A stretch of DNA of 64,000 nt from JBBDXS01 sp040902195 (GCA_040902195.1 JBBDXS010000014.1:186001-250000), one strand, 5' to 3'; counted from the first letter of the stretch, positions 25,823-34,262 are shown. A program made the numbers and translations. The notes: a model not told the origin generated them from the letters alone.

Positions 25823-27307
25823 ATGCCCTTCCAGGGCGACGAGCCACCGCAAGAACGAGCGGGCGACGATCGCTGGCGCTTCACGCTACGCGCACCGTCG
25901 TGGCAGGGACCGGAGGCGACGTGGGCGCTCGCGCTCGAGGTCGTCGCCGTACTGCTCGTCTTCGCGATGGCAGTCGCGCTGCGAGTAATAAAGCTGAGCA
26001 CCATTCCCAAGATCGTCACCGCAGACGAAGCCGACAACCTCCAGGTTGCCTACCACATCATGCACGGCACCGGGCCCGGCTTCTTTGGTTTCGACTGGAA
26101 ACCTGCGCCGATCTTCAGCCTGTACCCCTTCGCCTGGACGATGCAGATCTTCGGCGACTCGATCAGCGACTTCCGCCTCTTCCCCGTGATACTGAGCCTG
26201 TTCACCATCATCGCGTTTTACTTCCTCGCGCGCCGGTCGATGGGCCCGTTTGCCGCCCTAGCAGCGCTGGCCTTGCTCTCGACGAACCTGTACTTCCTCC
26301 ACTTCTCGCGCACGGCGTGGGACAACATGAACGCGGCGCTGTTCGCGGTAGGCGCTTGCTACGCGACACAGCGCGCACTGGAGGAGCGCAGCGGGTGGGC
26401 CTGGGCGGGCTGGTGGACGGCGAGCGGCGTCTTCGTCGCGTTCGGGTTATACGGCTACTTCACGGGCCGCTTTATCTTCGTCGCCGTCATGTTGATGACG
26501 GTGACCGCCGTCGCGTTACGCATCGCGCCGTGGCGGCAGGCGTTCGGCGGCCTGATGCTTGCAAGCGTCGTGAGCGCGGCGCTATTCGCGCCGATGGCGG
26601 TCAAGATCTACGACAACTGGGACTACTTCAATCAGCGAACGAAGAGCATCTCGGTCTTCGAAGTCCACGAGGACGAGCCGTACGAAGGCGACACGGACGG
26701 CTGGGTGATCGCAGCGAAGAACGTCGTGCGCAACTACAAGGGCTTTGTGCTGCAGGACGGCTCGGAGATGACCCGGGGGATCTGGCCGCGCTACAACCCG
26801 GAGCATCGCGCGCCACTCGACTTCATCTCGACGCATCTCTTCTGGGGTGGGCTCATCGTGGGCGCGATCCGTTTTCGCAAGACGTACGGCTGGTGGGCAT
26901 TCTTCGCGCCACTGTTTATCGCCGAGTCGTTCTCGGTCGGCACGCCGGACCTGGCGCGGGGCCTTCTGTTCGCGCCGTTTTATTTCCTCTTCATCGGTCT
27001 GCTCTTCGACGAGGCGCTGAAGCTGGTCAAGGCGCGGGCTGATCGTTATACCGCGGCACTGGCCATCGCATCGCTTGTGGCGTTCATCGGCACCGTAAAC
27101 GTCACCGACTATTTCGAATGGCAGAACGAACCCGGAGCGCAGATCGCGCGCATGCCGGGCATCGATCCGTGCGAGTTCGGGCTGTGGCGCGGGCTCGCGG
27201 TGACAGGAGCGAAGAAGGGCGAGCAGGAGGGTGTCGATCCAGTAACCTTCGACAGGCTGCGCAGGGAGCTGGACTGCTCGGACCTGGTGCGGGAGTGGCT
27301 CCCCTAG
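25823..27307 (+). CDS. Polytopic membrane glycosyltransferase (GT39/ArnT/PMT-like)
   Basis: About 494 residues from the ATG at 25823, preceded by GAGGA. The first external loop after helix 1 carries IVTADEADNLQVAYHIMHG, with the acidic pair typical of GT-C enzymes (DE/ED after the first helix), and about ten membrane helices follow. Such enzymes move sugars from polyprenyl-phosphate carriers to proteins or lipids on the outer face of the membrane. A long loop (~270-330) and a soluble C-terminal part (ending LVREWLP) lie outside. The acceptor is unknown; the Thr/Ser-rich surface proteins nearby are plausible targets, which is inference. Confidence 0.75.
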   Translation: MPFQGDEPPQERAGDDRWRFTLRAPSWQGPEATWALALEVVAVLLVFAMAVALRVIKLSTIPKIVTADEADNLQVAYHIMHGTGPGFFGFDWKPAPIFSLYPFAWTMQIFGDSISDFRLFPVILSLFTIIAFYFLARRSMGPFAALAALALLSTNLYFLHFSRTAWDNMNAALFAVGACYATQRALEERSGWAWAGWWTASGVFVAFGLYGYFTGRFIFVAVMLMTVTAVALRIAPWRQAFGGLMLASVVSAALFAPMAVKIYDNWDYFNQRTKSISVFEVHEDEPYEGDTDGWVIAAKNVVRNYKGFVLQDGSEMTRGIWPRYNPEHRAPLDFISTHLFWGGLIVGAIRFRKTYGWWAFFAPLFIAESFSVGTPDLARGLLFAPFYFLFIGLLFDEALKLVKARADRYTAALAIASLVAFIGTVNVTDYFEWQNEPGAQIARMPGIDPCEFGLWRGLAVTGAKKGEQEGVDPVTFDRLRRELDCSDLVREWLP

Positions 27308-27347
27308 CCCCCGCCGATGCCGCCGGCGCCCACACCGGCGAGCTAAC

Positions 27348-28367
27348 CTACTCGGATGGAGACGACGCGCGCTCCGTAGCGCCCTTCGGCGCCGGCGCGG
27401 GGTTGCGCTTTCTCGCCCTGGCTTTCGTCCGTGTCTGCTTCGCTTTCGGGAGCGCTTCCTTAGGTTCCTCCAGGGGTTGCGGCGCGGGCGCGGGCATGCG
27501 GAGGATTTCGGGCGGCGGCTTCGGCTCCGGAACGAAACGCAAACGCAAGCGCGACGCTTCCGGGCGCGACTCCTCGACAAGGAGCTGGAGCGTCGTCGCG
27601 TCGCGTAGGCCCCGCATCAGGTCGTTGAGGCTCATTGATTCCACCATGGTGACGTGCAACACCGCGCTGCCCTGCTCGTAGCCCGCGATCGAGGCGTCCG
27701 CGACGGCCGCGAGATCGCTGAGCGCGCGTCCGACTCGCATCAGGTTCTGGAGGCTTGGGACGTCCGTGACCGTGAGCTGGACGGTGCCGTTGCGCGGATC
27801 GAAGCGCGGCTCTGCGGGCTCCGTGCGAGCCGGCTGCTCCGCGGGTTCCTGCGACGCGTCGACGTGCGCAGCGCGGCTCAGCCACATCGTCAGCTCCACG
27901 AGCCGGCCGATGAGCACCTCGAGACGGGTAGCCACGGTCTCGAGGTGCAGCGTGGTCTGGCGGATCGTTACATACGACGGCGCGACGTCCTCGACTGGCC
28001 GCGGCGCGCCCTTGGCTGGTGGCGCGGCGTCCACGGCAGGCGCCCCCTTGATCTGTCCCAGCGCAGCTTGCTGGATCAGCGGCGACGCCGAGACCGAGCC
28101 GCTGCGCATCGTCTCGAGCCGCTCCAGTCGCTGCCAGAGCGGCACCTGCGAGCGCTCCGGCTCGCGCGAGACGGCTGCGGGCGCGGGCGTCTCGTCCGGC
28201 GCAGGCTCGCTCGTGCGTTCGGCGTTGCCGTCGCGCTCCTGCTCCGGCTCGGGAGGCGGCTCAGGCGGCAGCCCTGCGTGAATGCGTCCAAGCTCCTCGC
28301 GAATCTCCCGGCGCAGACGCTGGAACTCGCCGTCTAGGTGTTCTTGACCCTTCTTACGGAACGGCAT
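27348..28367 (-). CDS. Protein of unknown function with Pro/Glu-rich N terminus and a C-terminal alpha/beta domain
   Basis: 339 residues from the ATG at 28367, with AGGAGT 7 nt upstream. Residues 1-80 are charged and Pro/Glu-rich. A helical segment around 130-170 (TLHLETVATRLEVLIGRLVELTMWL) may be a coiled coil. Residues ~195-285 look like a repeated beta-alpha-beta unit (VQLTVTDVPSLQNLMRVGRAL...VLHVTMVESMSLNDLMRGL). The C terminus is Lys/Arg/Pro-rich. No signal peptide is seen, so it is probably cytoplasmic. I do not recognise the family; the duplicated S-L-x-x-LM-R element hints at a ligand-binding or oligomerisation fold. Confidence 0.6.
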   Translation of the reverse strand: MPFRKKGQEHLDGEFQRLRREIREELGRIHAGLPPEPPPEPEQERDGNAERTSEPAPDETPAPAAVSREPERSQVPLWQRLERLETMRSGSVSASPLIQQAALGQIKGAPAVDAAPPAKGAPRPVEDVAPSYVTIRQTTLHLETVATRLEVLIGRLVELTMWLSRAAHVDASQEPAEQPARTEPAEPRFDPRNGTVQLTVTDVPSLQNLMRVGRALSDLAAVADASIAGYEQGSAVLHVTMVESMSLNDLMRGLRDATTLQLLVEESRPEASRLRLRFVPEPKPPPEILRMPAPAPQPLEEPKEALPKAKQTRTKARARKRNPAPAPKGATERASSPSE

Positions 28368-28633
28368 AACGAACACTCCTGAACGGAATCGAAAGCATCC
28401 GTTCACCCCGGAAAACGCTGGAATCGCCCTCCTGTATCAGCCGTATCCAGGGCAATCCAGACTGAAGCGCCGGCTGCCTCCCTTCGTTGTCCTTGGTGGG
28501 CGATGCTGGTCAGAACAACGACAGCTACGGACATCCGAGGCCGATGCTGAAGCTAGGAGCGCTTTGCAGGAGATGGTGAATATTGGCCGCTCGGATGGAG
28601 CCCGCAGCCGGTCTCGGGATCGCGCCTCGCATG

Positions 28634-28685
28634 TATACTGGTTGGGCTGGTGTGGGGAGCCAATACCGGACGGTAGACCGTCCGG
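28634..28685 (+). promoter_or_regulatory. -10-like element and leader hairpin before the Thr-rich surface protein
   Basis: TATACT at 28634-28639 is followed by a perfect 8-bp inverted repeat (CCGGACGG-TAGA-CCGTCCGG, 28666-28685) ending 18 nt before the GTG at 28704. The hairpin is in the predicted leader and has no U-tract, so it may control translation or mRNA stability. The rest of the 336-bp spacer (28368-28703) holds nothing else I can support. Confidence 0.45.
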
Positions 28686-28703
28686 CAAGCTGAGGTGGTG
28701 GTC

Positions 28704-30035
28704 GTGAAGGCGGGGTTGTGGTGCGCTGCTGTAGTGGCTCTCCTTGCCGTGTTCGGCGTGGTCGCCGGCCATAGTTTCACGCGGACCTCGGCCAGCAGTT
28801 CCGGCGTCATGTCCATGACCGTTACGTCGGGCGGGACCTGCGGCGCCAGCGCCTGCAACGTTGCACTCAACGGCCAGTTCACACTCACCATAAGTATTGA
28901 CACGGCCCCGGTCGAGGGCTACGTCGGCATCCAGACCGAGCTCGATTACCTCCCGCTCGTAAACAACGGTGGCCACTACAATCCGGCCGCCGTAGACGGC
29001 ATACCTGGCCCGGGCGAGATCGTCTGGCCGGACAGCAGCTTCCCGTTGCGCTCTCCCGGCAGCCCTTCCGGCCTCGAAGGCGTGGTCAACCACGCCGACA
29101 TTACTAACTTGCTCAACCCGACAGAAACCTTATCCACCGGCCCAATCGTCGTCCTCTCCTTCGCCTGCTCCGGGACTGTATCGAGCAACGTAATGACGCT
29201 GATTCCTCTCGGTGCGACGAACACGAACGCGAGCGGCTTCAAGTTATCGCAGGCCGACGGAGGCCTAAACATCCCAGCCAAGGCCTCGCCGCTCACGGTC
29301 AACTGCGGCACGCAACCGACGTCAACGAGCACCTGCACGCCGACGCGAACGCCTACCAACACGCGCACGGCGACGAACACGCGTACGGCCACGCCCACGC
29401 GTACCAATACGCGCACGCCTACCGATACACGGACCGCGACGAATACGCGCACGGCAACGGCCACTCGCACGGCGACGAACACGCGTACCGCTACCGCCAC
29501 GCGCACGGCGACGAATACTCGTACGCCAACCCGCACGCCGACCAACACACCAACGGCAACCAACACCCGCACCGCGACAAACACGCGTACGGCGACGAAC
29601 ACCCGCACTGCGACAAACACGCGTACGGCGACGAACACGCGCACGCCAACCCGCACGCCCATCAACACGCCGACCAATACTCGCACGCCGACGAACACGC
29701 GCACGGCGACCAATACCCGCACGCCGACAAACACGCGCACGGCGACGAACACTCGAACGCCGACGCGTACGCCGACCAACACACCCACCGCGACGAACAC
29801 CCGCACGGCAACGGCAACTCGCACGGCGACGAACACGCGTACGGCGACGAACACGCGTACCGCGACGAACACGCGTACCGCGACGAACACGCGCACAGCG
29901 ACGCGGACGCCCACCAACACGCGCACGGCAACGAACACCCGCACCGCAACGAACACGCGCACGGCTACCGCCACGCGCACGGCGACGCGTACGCCCACAC
30001 CGACGCGTACGCCCACGGCGACGCGTCAATGTTGA
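28704..30035 (+). CDS. Secreted cohesin-like protein with a long Thr-rich repeat tail
   Basis: 443 residues from the GTG at 28704 (GAGG seven bases upstream; GTGs at 28695 and 28698 are alternatives). A signal peptide (~1-22) leads to a ~180-residue beta-rich domain that resembles a cohesin fold (TLTISIDTAPVEGYVGIQTELDY...VVLSFACSG...LSQADGGL). From about residue 210 to the end there is only a TNTRTA/TRTPTNT-type repeat, very rich in Thr, Arg, Asn and Ala, with no C-terminal anchor. Such tails are typical stalks and possible O-glycosylation targets. The ligand of the folded domain is unknown. Confidence 0.75.
   Translation: MKAGLWCAAVVALLAVFGVVAGHSFTRTSASSSGVMSMTVTSGGTCGASACNVALNGQFTLTISIDTAPVEGYVGIQTELDYLPLVNNGGHYNPAAVDGIPGPGEIVWPDSSFPLRSPGSPSGLEGVVNHADITNLLNPTETLSTGPIVVLSFACSGTVSSNVMTLIPLGATNTNASGFKLSQADGGLNIPAKASPLTVNCGTQPTSTSTCTPTRTPTNTRTATNTRTATPTRTNTRTPTDTRTATNTRTATATRTATNTRTATATRTATNTRTPTRTPTNTPTATNTRTATNTRTATNTRTATNTRTATNTRTPTRTPINTPTNTRTPTNTRTATNTRTPTNTRTATNTRTPTRTPTNTPTATNTRTATATRTATNTRTATNTRTATNTRTATNTRTATRTPTNTRTATNTRTATNTRTATATRTATRTPTPTRTPTATRQC
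29335..30030 (+). repeat. Low-complexity coding repeat, 12-18-bp units (ACGAACACGCG...)
   Basis: About 700 bp of degenerate tandem units encoding TNTRTA, TRTPT and similar. All units stay in frame. Long repeats of this sort are prone to copy-number change and to assembly collapse. Confidence 0.9.
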
Positions 30036-30193
30036 GGCGACAAACTTACTCGCGATCCCCCCGCGGACTCATAAGTAACCAAAGGCGGGCTATAGCGAAA
30101 AGAGGCCGGTGCCCGAGCGCTGAGCGCGATTGACAGCGCACACAGTTCGGCCGTAACGTAGCCTCAGCGTGACGTTGGGGGGAGCGCTGCCTG

Positions 30194-32296
30194 TTGCACG
30201 TACGACCTGTACTCGTGGTCTTCACCGCCGTTGCGGTGCTTGGGTTGGCGGCCGCCGCACCTCACGCTGATCGCGCGCACGCCCTTCCCGCCCAAGCCGT
30301 CATCTACGAGGACCCTGCCGCGGCGAACATCTTCCTCGGAGCGCCGCCACTCGTCATCCCCGTGCGCGTTCAAGCGGTTCCCCCCGGCCAGGGTGTCGGA
30401 GCCTTCCAGTTGCACATCGTGTACGACCCGGACATCGTCACGGTCCAGATCGAACAAGGGCCATTCCTCACCAGCATGGGCGGGACGGCGTTTTGCATCA
30501 ACCAGCCGGTCGAGGGCGCGACCTACTTCGGCTGCGTTAGCATCGACAACGGAGCGGGACCGACGGGCGCCGGCGTGCTCGCGAACATTACCGTTGTCCC
30601 CGCCGCCGGAACGCAACTGCGCGCAGCGCCGCAGAACTTCATCGAGGTCCTCTTGAGCCAGGTCACCGGCGATACCGCGCTCTCCGACACGCTCGGACTC
30701 CCGATACCGCTCGCTGCCATCACCAACAGCCGGATAGCCGTGCGCGCGCTCGAAGGTGACGTCAACGTCGACTGCGTCGTGAACATCGCAGACATCGACG
30801 CCGTCTCGAGCCGCCTCGGCGCGGAAGACGGTTCACTCGCGTACAGCACGATCTACGATCTCGAGCCGTCGACGGCGCCCGACGGCGACATCGACACGGC
30901 TGACGTGCAGGTCGTTTCGGGCCGCAACGGCAGCACCTGCCAGACACCCCACCCGGCGCAGCCGCCCCCCTCCCCACCCTGTTCCGACGCCGATGGTGAC
31001 CTCATCTGCAACCCCGGTGACCTGGACGATGACAACGACGGCATGTCCGACGCGTACGAGGTCGCGCAGGCATGCCTCGACCCCTTGGCTCCCGACAGCT
31101 CAAGCGATCCCGACCTGGACACGCTCTCGAGCGGCGTAGAAGCCCTGATCGGGACGAACGCGTGTTTGTTCGACACAGACGGCGACGCGCTGCCGGACCC
31201 GTACGAGGTCGCCTACGGATGCCTATCGCCCCTCGTCCCGGATGCGGACGCGGACCCCGATTCGGACGCGTACGCCAGCGGCGCCGAGTTCGGCGCCGGG
31301 ACGGACCCCTGCGTTGCGGACACCGACAGCGACGCGCTGTTCGACGGCGCGGAGGCCGGCACCTACTTCACCAACCCGCTCGACGCCGACTCGGACGACG
31401 ACGGCCTGTCGGACGGCGATGAGGTCACCTCGCTCGGCACCAACCCGCTCGACGCCGACTCGGACGATGATGGCCTGTCGGACGGCGATGAAGTCACTAC
31501 CCACGCCACCAACCCGCTCGACGCCGACTCGGACGATGATGGCCTGTCGGACGGCGATGAGNNNNNNNNNNNNNNNNNNNNNNNNNNNNNNNNNNNNNNN
31601 NNNNNNNNNNNNNNNNNNNNNNNNNNNNNNNNNNNNNNNNNNNNNNNNNNNNNNNNNNNNNGCACCAACCCGCTCGACGCCGACTCGGACGATGATGGCC
31701 TGTCGGACGGCGATGAGGTGAACACGCACGCCACCAACCCGCTCGACGCCGACTCGGACGACGACGGCCTGTCGGACGGCGATGAGGTGAACACGCACGC
31801 CACTAACCCGCTCGACGCCGACTCGGACGATGATGCAATGCGGGACCCGTACGAAGTCGCGTACGCCTGCGGCCTGGATCCGCTTGTAAACGACGCCGCC
31901 GCGGACGCCGACGCCGACGGCTTAGCGAACCTATGGGAGCTCGGCCGAACAACGGACCCTTGCATGGCGGATACGGACGGCGACCGCTGCACGGACGGCG
32001 CAGAGGTGCGCGTCACGCCGGGAAGCGAAGAGACGGGCGGCCGGCGCGATCCGATGAACCCCTGGGACTTCTACGATACGGATGGCAGTGGCGCGATCGA
32101 TCTCTTCCACGACATCTTCGGCGTTGCTTCGCGCTACGGACTCAAGCCCGCGGACGCCGGCTACGCAGCGAGCTTCGACAGGTCGGCTGCGGCCGCGGGA
32201 CAACTCACATGGGAGATGGGACCGCCCGACGGGACGATCGATCTCTTTACGGACATCTTCGGGGTAACGTTCCAGTACGGGCACCACTGCACCTAA
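30194..32296 (+). CDS. Large secreted cohesin-dockerin-like protein with type-3 thrombospondin repeats (contains an assembly gap)
   Basis: A TTG at 30194 (GGAG nine bases upstream) starts a signal peptide. A cohesin-like domain (~30-190, VIPVRVQAVPPGQGVGAFQL) and a dockerin-like pair (GDVNVDCVVNIADIDAV and DGDIDTADVQVV) follow. Next come Asp-rich calcium-binding repeats, TNPLDADSDDDGLSDGDEV, in 69-bp units. The C terminus has two more EF-hand-like elements (DTDGSGAIDLFHDIFG and DGTIDLFTDIFG). The frame happens to stay open through the 100-N gap, but the real repeat number is unknown. It is expected to be a calcium-stiffened surface protein. A weak promoter (TTGACA at 30130, 18 bp, TAACGT) lies upstream. 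Confidence 0.8.
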   Translation: MHVRPVLVVFTAVAVLGLAAAAPHADRAHALPAQAVIYEDPAAANIFLGAPPLVIPVRVQAVPPGQGVGAFQLHIVYDPDIVTVQIEQGPFLTSMGGTAFCINQPVEGATYFGCVSIDNGAGPTGAGVLANITVVPAAGTQLRAAPQNFIEVLLSQVTGDTALSDTLGLPIPLAAITNSRIAVRALEGDVNVDCVVNIADIDAVSSRLGAEDGSLAYSTIYDLEPSTAPDGDIDTADVQVVSGRNGSTCQTPHPAQPPPSPPCSDADGDLICNPGDLDDDNDGMSDAYEVAQACLDPLAPDSSSDPDLDTLSSGVEALIGTNACLFDTDGDALPDPYEVAYGCLSPLVPDADADPDSDAYASGAEFGAGTDPCVADTDSDALFDGAEAGTYFTNPLDADSDDDGLSDGDEVTSLGTNPLDADSDDDGLSDGDEVTTHATNPLDADSDDDGLSDGDEXXXXXXXXXXXXXXXXXXXXXXXXXXXXXXXXXXTNPLDADSDDDGLSDGDEVNTHATNPLDADSDDDGLSDGDEVNTHATNPLDADSDDDAMRDPYEVAYACGLDPLVNDAAADADADGLANLWELGRTTDPCMADTDGDRCTDGAEVRVTPGSEETGGRRDPMNPWDFYDTDGSGAIDLFHDIFGVASRYGLKPADAGYAASFDRSAAAAGQLTWEMGPPDGTIDLFTDIFGVTFQYGHHCT
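31370..31839 (+). repeat. 69-bp tandem units encoding TSP3-type calcium repeats
   Basis: Unit starts (ACCAACCCGCTCGAC) lie at 31370, 31439, 31508, 31664, 31733 and 31802, exactly 69 bp apart except across the N run. Each encodes 23 residues with the DADSDDDGLSDGDE calcium-loop motif. Confidence 0.95.
31562..31661. other. Assembly gap, 100 N
   Basis: Exactly 100 N inside the tandem repeat. The unit starts on either side are 156 bp apart, which is not a multiple of 69, so the gap size is nominal. Confidence 0.99.
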
Positions 32297-32408
32297 CCAT
32301 CACACGATCGTGTGCGCTGCTCGCGCCGAGAGCATGCAGCGGTATCGCACCGGCTGGTGCGTGATCTGCGACGCTGAGGAAAGTTAGGGGGCTAGGCGGA
32401 TCGAGACG

Positions 32409-32726
32409 TTAGCCCGCAAGCCTCTTTAGGCGTTCATCGACTCCCTTGAGGACTTCGTTATTGTCGATCCTTCTGGAGAGATCTTCCGTGGGTGCATCTG
32501 GCGACGCCGGGGCCGAAGACTGGATCAGCGTTGCGGGAGACTCGTACGTTTCATGATCGGCGCTACGACGTGACGTAGCGCTGCCTGCGTTCAGTAGCTC
32601 GCACACTCGCGCAATCTGCCGCGCGGCCGCCTCTAGTGAGGACTGCAGCGACTCGAGCTCTGCCTGAAGACCGGCGATGTGCGAGCTGGGTTCGTTCTGT
32701 TTCGGAGACAAAGGCCACGTACTCAT
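32409..32726 (-). CDS. Small coiled-coil protein of unknown function
   Basis: About 105 residues from the ATG at 32726 (MSTWPLSPKQ). Residues ~18-48 form a likely coiled coil (LQAELESLQSSLEAAARQIARV), followed by a Ser/Pro-rich linker and a charged C-terminal helix (LKGVDERLKRL). No Shine-Dalgarno; TATATA lies just before the start. No neighbour overlaps, and the role is unknown. Confidence 0.45.
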   Translation of the reverse strand: MSTWPLSPKQNEPSSHIAGLQAELESLQSSLEAAARQIARVCELLNAGSATSRRSADHETYESPATLIQSSAPASPDAPTEDLSRRIDNNEVLKGVDERLKRLAG

Positions 32727-32796
32727 CGTATATAGCATCGGTCGCCCGAGACGAGAGTGAACCTTCGTACGTCAAACTAGCTTCGAATGCGCCTCG

Positions 32797-33492
32797 CTAG
32801 CGCACAGTGCAGACCAGGCGAAAGCCGTAATCGTTATAGCGAAACGTCGGGTCCAGGCTGCTCCGCGCCGCGTTGCGGCTCACCTTGATCTGGTGCCGCC
32901 AGGCGCCGCCACGAGACGCCCGCCGCGTTCCGGACGGAGGGCCTTGCGGGTCTGTGCTCGGCAAGCGCTGATAGTAGTCGGCGGCGTACCAGTCGTCGCA
33001 CCACTCATGCACGTTGCAGGCCATGTCGAACAGGCCGTAGCCGTTGGGCCCGCATCGCCCAACGTCGTGCGGAGCTTCTTGAGCAACGTGACCGCCTTCC
33101 GCCCCCGCGGCGTCTCCGCAGGGATAGCGCAGTCCCTCCACGCCGCCGCGAGCCGCCTTCTCGCGCTCCGCTTCCGTCGGCAGCCGCCAACGCAGGCCCG
33201 TCCGGTCGCGCAGCCACTGGCAGTAGGCGGCGGCGTCGAACCAGCTCACGCCCACGACCGGTTGCTTAGGCGCAGTAAAGCGCGCCTCTCGCCAGAACTT
33301 CGGCGCTTCGTAGTCGAGCGCCATCAAGAACGCGGCGTACTGCCGGTTCGTCACCGGCAGCACCGCCATCTCGAACACGCTCACGTAGACCTCGTGCACG
33401 GGCTGCTCGTTCGAGGCGCCTTGCGCGTCGCCCATCCGGAACGTGCCGGCCGGGATCGCTACAGTCGTGATGTCGACGTGGCTTTCGATCAT
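32797..33492 (-). CDS. FGE-sulfatase/SUMF1-domain protein lacking the active-site cysteines
   Basis: 231 residues covering one complete formylglycine-generating-enzyme fold: IPAGTFRMGD, PVHEVYVSVFEMAVLPVTNRQYAAF, GVSWFDAAAYCQWL, RLPTEAEREKAARGG, NVHEWCDDWY and GFRLV. In true FGE the stretch after RGGSW carries two catalytic copper-binding Cys; here it reads RASRGGAWRHQIKVSRNAA (from about residue 191) with no Cys. It therefore probably does not convert sulfatase Cys, and may be a lectin-like or regulatory member, as many SUMF1-domain proteins are. No signal peptide. Confidence 0.88.
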   Translation of the reverse strand: MIESHVDITTVAIPAGTFRMGDAQGASNEQPVHEVYVSVFEMAVLPVTNRQYAAFLMALDYEAPKFWREARFTAPKQPVVGVSWFDAAAYCQWLRDRTGLRWRLPTEAEREKAARGGVEGLRYPCGDAAGAEGGHVAQEAPHDVGRCGPNGYGLFDMACNVHEWCDDWYAADYYQRLPSTDPQGPPSGTRRASRGGAWRHQIKVSRNAARSSLDPTFRYNDYGFRLVCTVR

Positions 33493-33566
33493 GGCGAGAG
33501 TCTAGCGCATCGCCGCTAATCCACCGTCCGTGTTAAACTCCGAGCGAAAGGTCACGGAGGTACGCG

Positions 33567-33647
33567 ATGGGAAGAAAAGATAAGGGTACGAAAAACATCA
33601 AGAAGCCCAAGCAGGACAAGGGAAAGAAGGGGCCGGCCGGCAAATAG
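33567..33647 (+). CDS. Lysine-rich microprotein (26 aa)
   Basis: GGAGG six bases before an ATG opens a 26-codon frame with 11 Lys, 1 Arg and 4 Gly-Lys/Lys-Gly pairs (starts MGRKDKGTKN, ends KKGPAGK). The perfect ribosome site, clean stop and coding-like content argue that it is real. The strong positive charge suggests nucleic-acid or ribosome binding, which is inference. Confidence 0.6.
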   Translation: MGRKDKGTKNIKKPKQDKGKKGPAGK

Positions 33648-33684
33648 CGTTCCGCTATCCGCCCCTACCGTCCGTAGGCTGCTA

Positions 33685-33720
33685 GTGAACGTTGGCTCCC
33701 CGAGTAGGACTCGAACTACC
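33685..33720 (-). pseudogene. Partial copy of the tRNA-Asn 3' end
   Basis: 36 bp nearly identical to 33781-33817, covering the T-arm and acceptor 3' strand plus CCA of tRNA-Asn and six flanking bases; one T/G difference and one missing C. It lies 96 bp upstream of the intact copy with short GGAAGGAC palindromes between them, so it looks like a footprint of integration or duplication. Confidence 0.75.
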
Positions 33721-33788
33721 CTTCCGCATGCCGGAAGGACGGTTGATCCTTCCCGCCTGCCGGAAGGACCCGCTCTGCGAGTGAACTT

Positions 33789-33864
33789 TGGCTCCCCGAG
33801 TAGGACTCGAACCTACAACCTAGCGGTTAACAGCCGCCCGCTCTACCAATTGAGCTATCGGGGA
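33789..33864 (-). tRNA. tRNA-Asn (anticodon GUU)
   Basis: Minus-strand cloverleaf: acceptor TCCCCGA/TCGGGGA, D-arm GCTCAATTGGTAGAGC, anticodon loop CTGTTAA, T-arm TAGGTTCGAGTCCTA, encoded CCA. Confidence 0.97.
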
Positions 33865-33875
33865 ACGCCGCGCTC

Positions 33876-33949
33876 TGGTTGCCGAGCTAGGATTCGAACC
33901 TAGACCAGAGGCTCCAAAGACCCCTGTGCTACCGTTACACCACTCGGCA
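33876..33949 (-). tRNA. tRNA-Gln (anticodon UUG)
   Basis: Minus-strand cloverleaf: acceptor TGCCGAG/CTCGGCA, anticodon loop CTTTGGA, T-arm TAGGTTCGAATCCTA, encoded CCA. Twelve bases separate it from tRNA-Asn. Confidence 0.97.
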
Positions 33950-34006
33950 GGGTAGCAGTCACACTATACGACGCGGGCGTCGTCAGCGCCCGCTTGCTCA
34001 CGACTT

Positions 34007-34095
34007 TGGTGCCGAAGGCCGGGATCGAACCGGCACGCCCATTGCTGGGCAACGGTTTTTGAGACCGTCGCGTCTACCTATTCCGCCACTTCGGC
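34007..34095 (-). tRNA. tRNA-Leu (anticodon CAA)
   Basis: Minus-strand class II tRNA with a long variable arm (GCCCAGCAATGGGC), acceptor GCCGAAG/CTTCGGC, anticodon loop CTCAAAA, T-arm CCGGTTCGATCCCGG and CCA. It is the first gene of a Leu-Gln-Asn tRNA cluster. Confidence 0.97.
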
Positions 34096-34262
34096 CCGGC
34101 GGCACGCGCTCCGCCGTTCCATTCTAGCCATCGAGCGGCATCAGCTTCAAGGCGAGACTCCCTACGTGGCGCCGAGCGTACGCCGACATTCGATGGCAGA
34201 TCGCCCGCTCGACGCGTTATCCTTTCGGGCGTCGATGGGCCCCGATACAATCCCAGTGACTG

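Noticed and set aside
28666..28685. Known riboswitch in the leader of the Thr-rich protein gene
   Set aside because: A perfect hairpin is visible, but I could not match any conserved riboswitch core; kept only as a hairpin.
29335..30030. CRISPR-like array
   Set aside because: Regular short repeats but no unique spacers; all units are in frame in the Thr-rich protein and differ in sequence.
31370..31839. CRISPR-like or satellite repeat
   Set aside because: 69-bp units encode type-3 thrombospondin calcium repeats; coding repeat, not an array.
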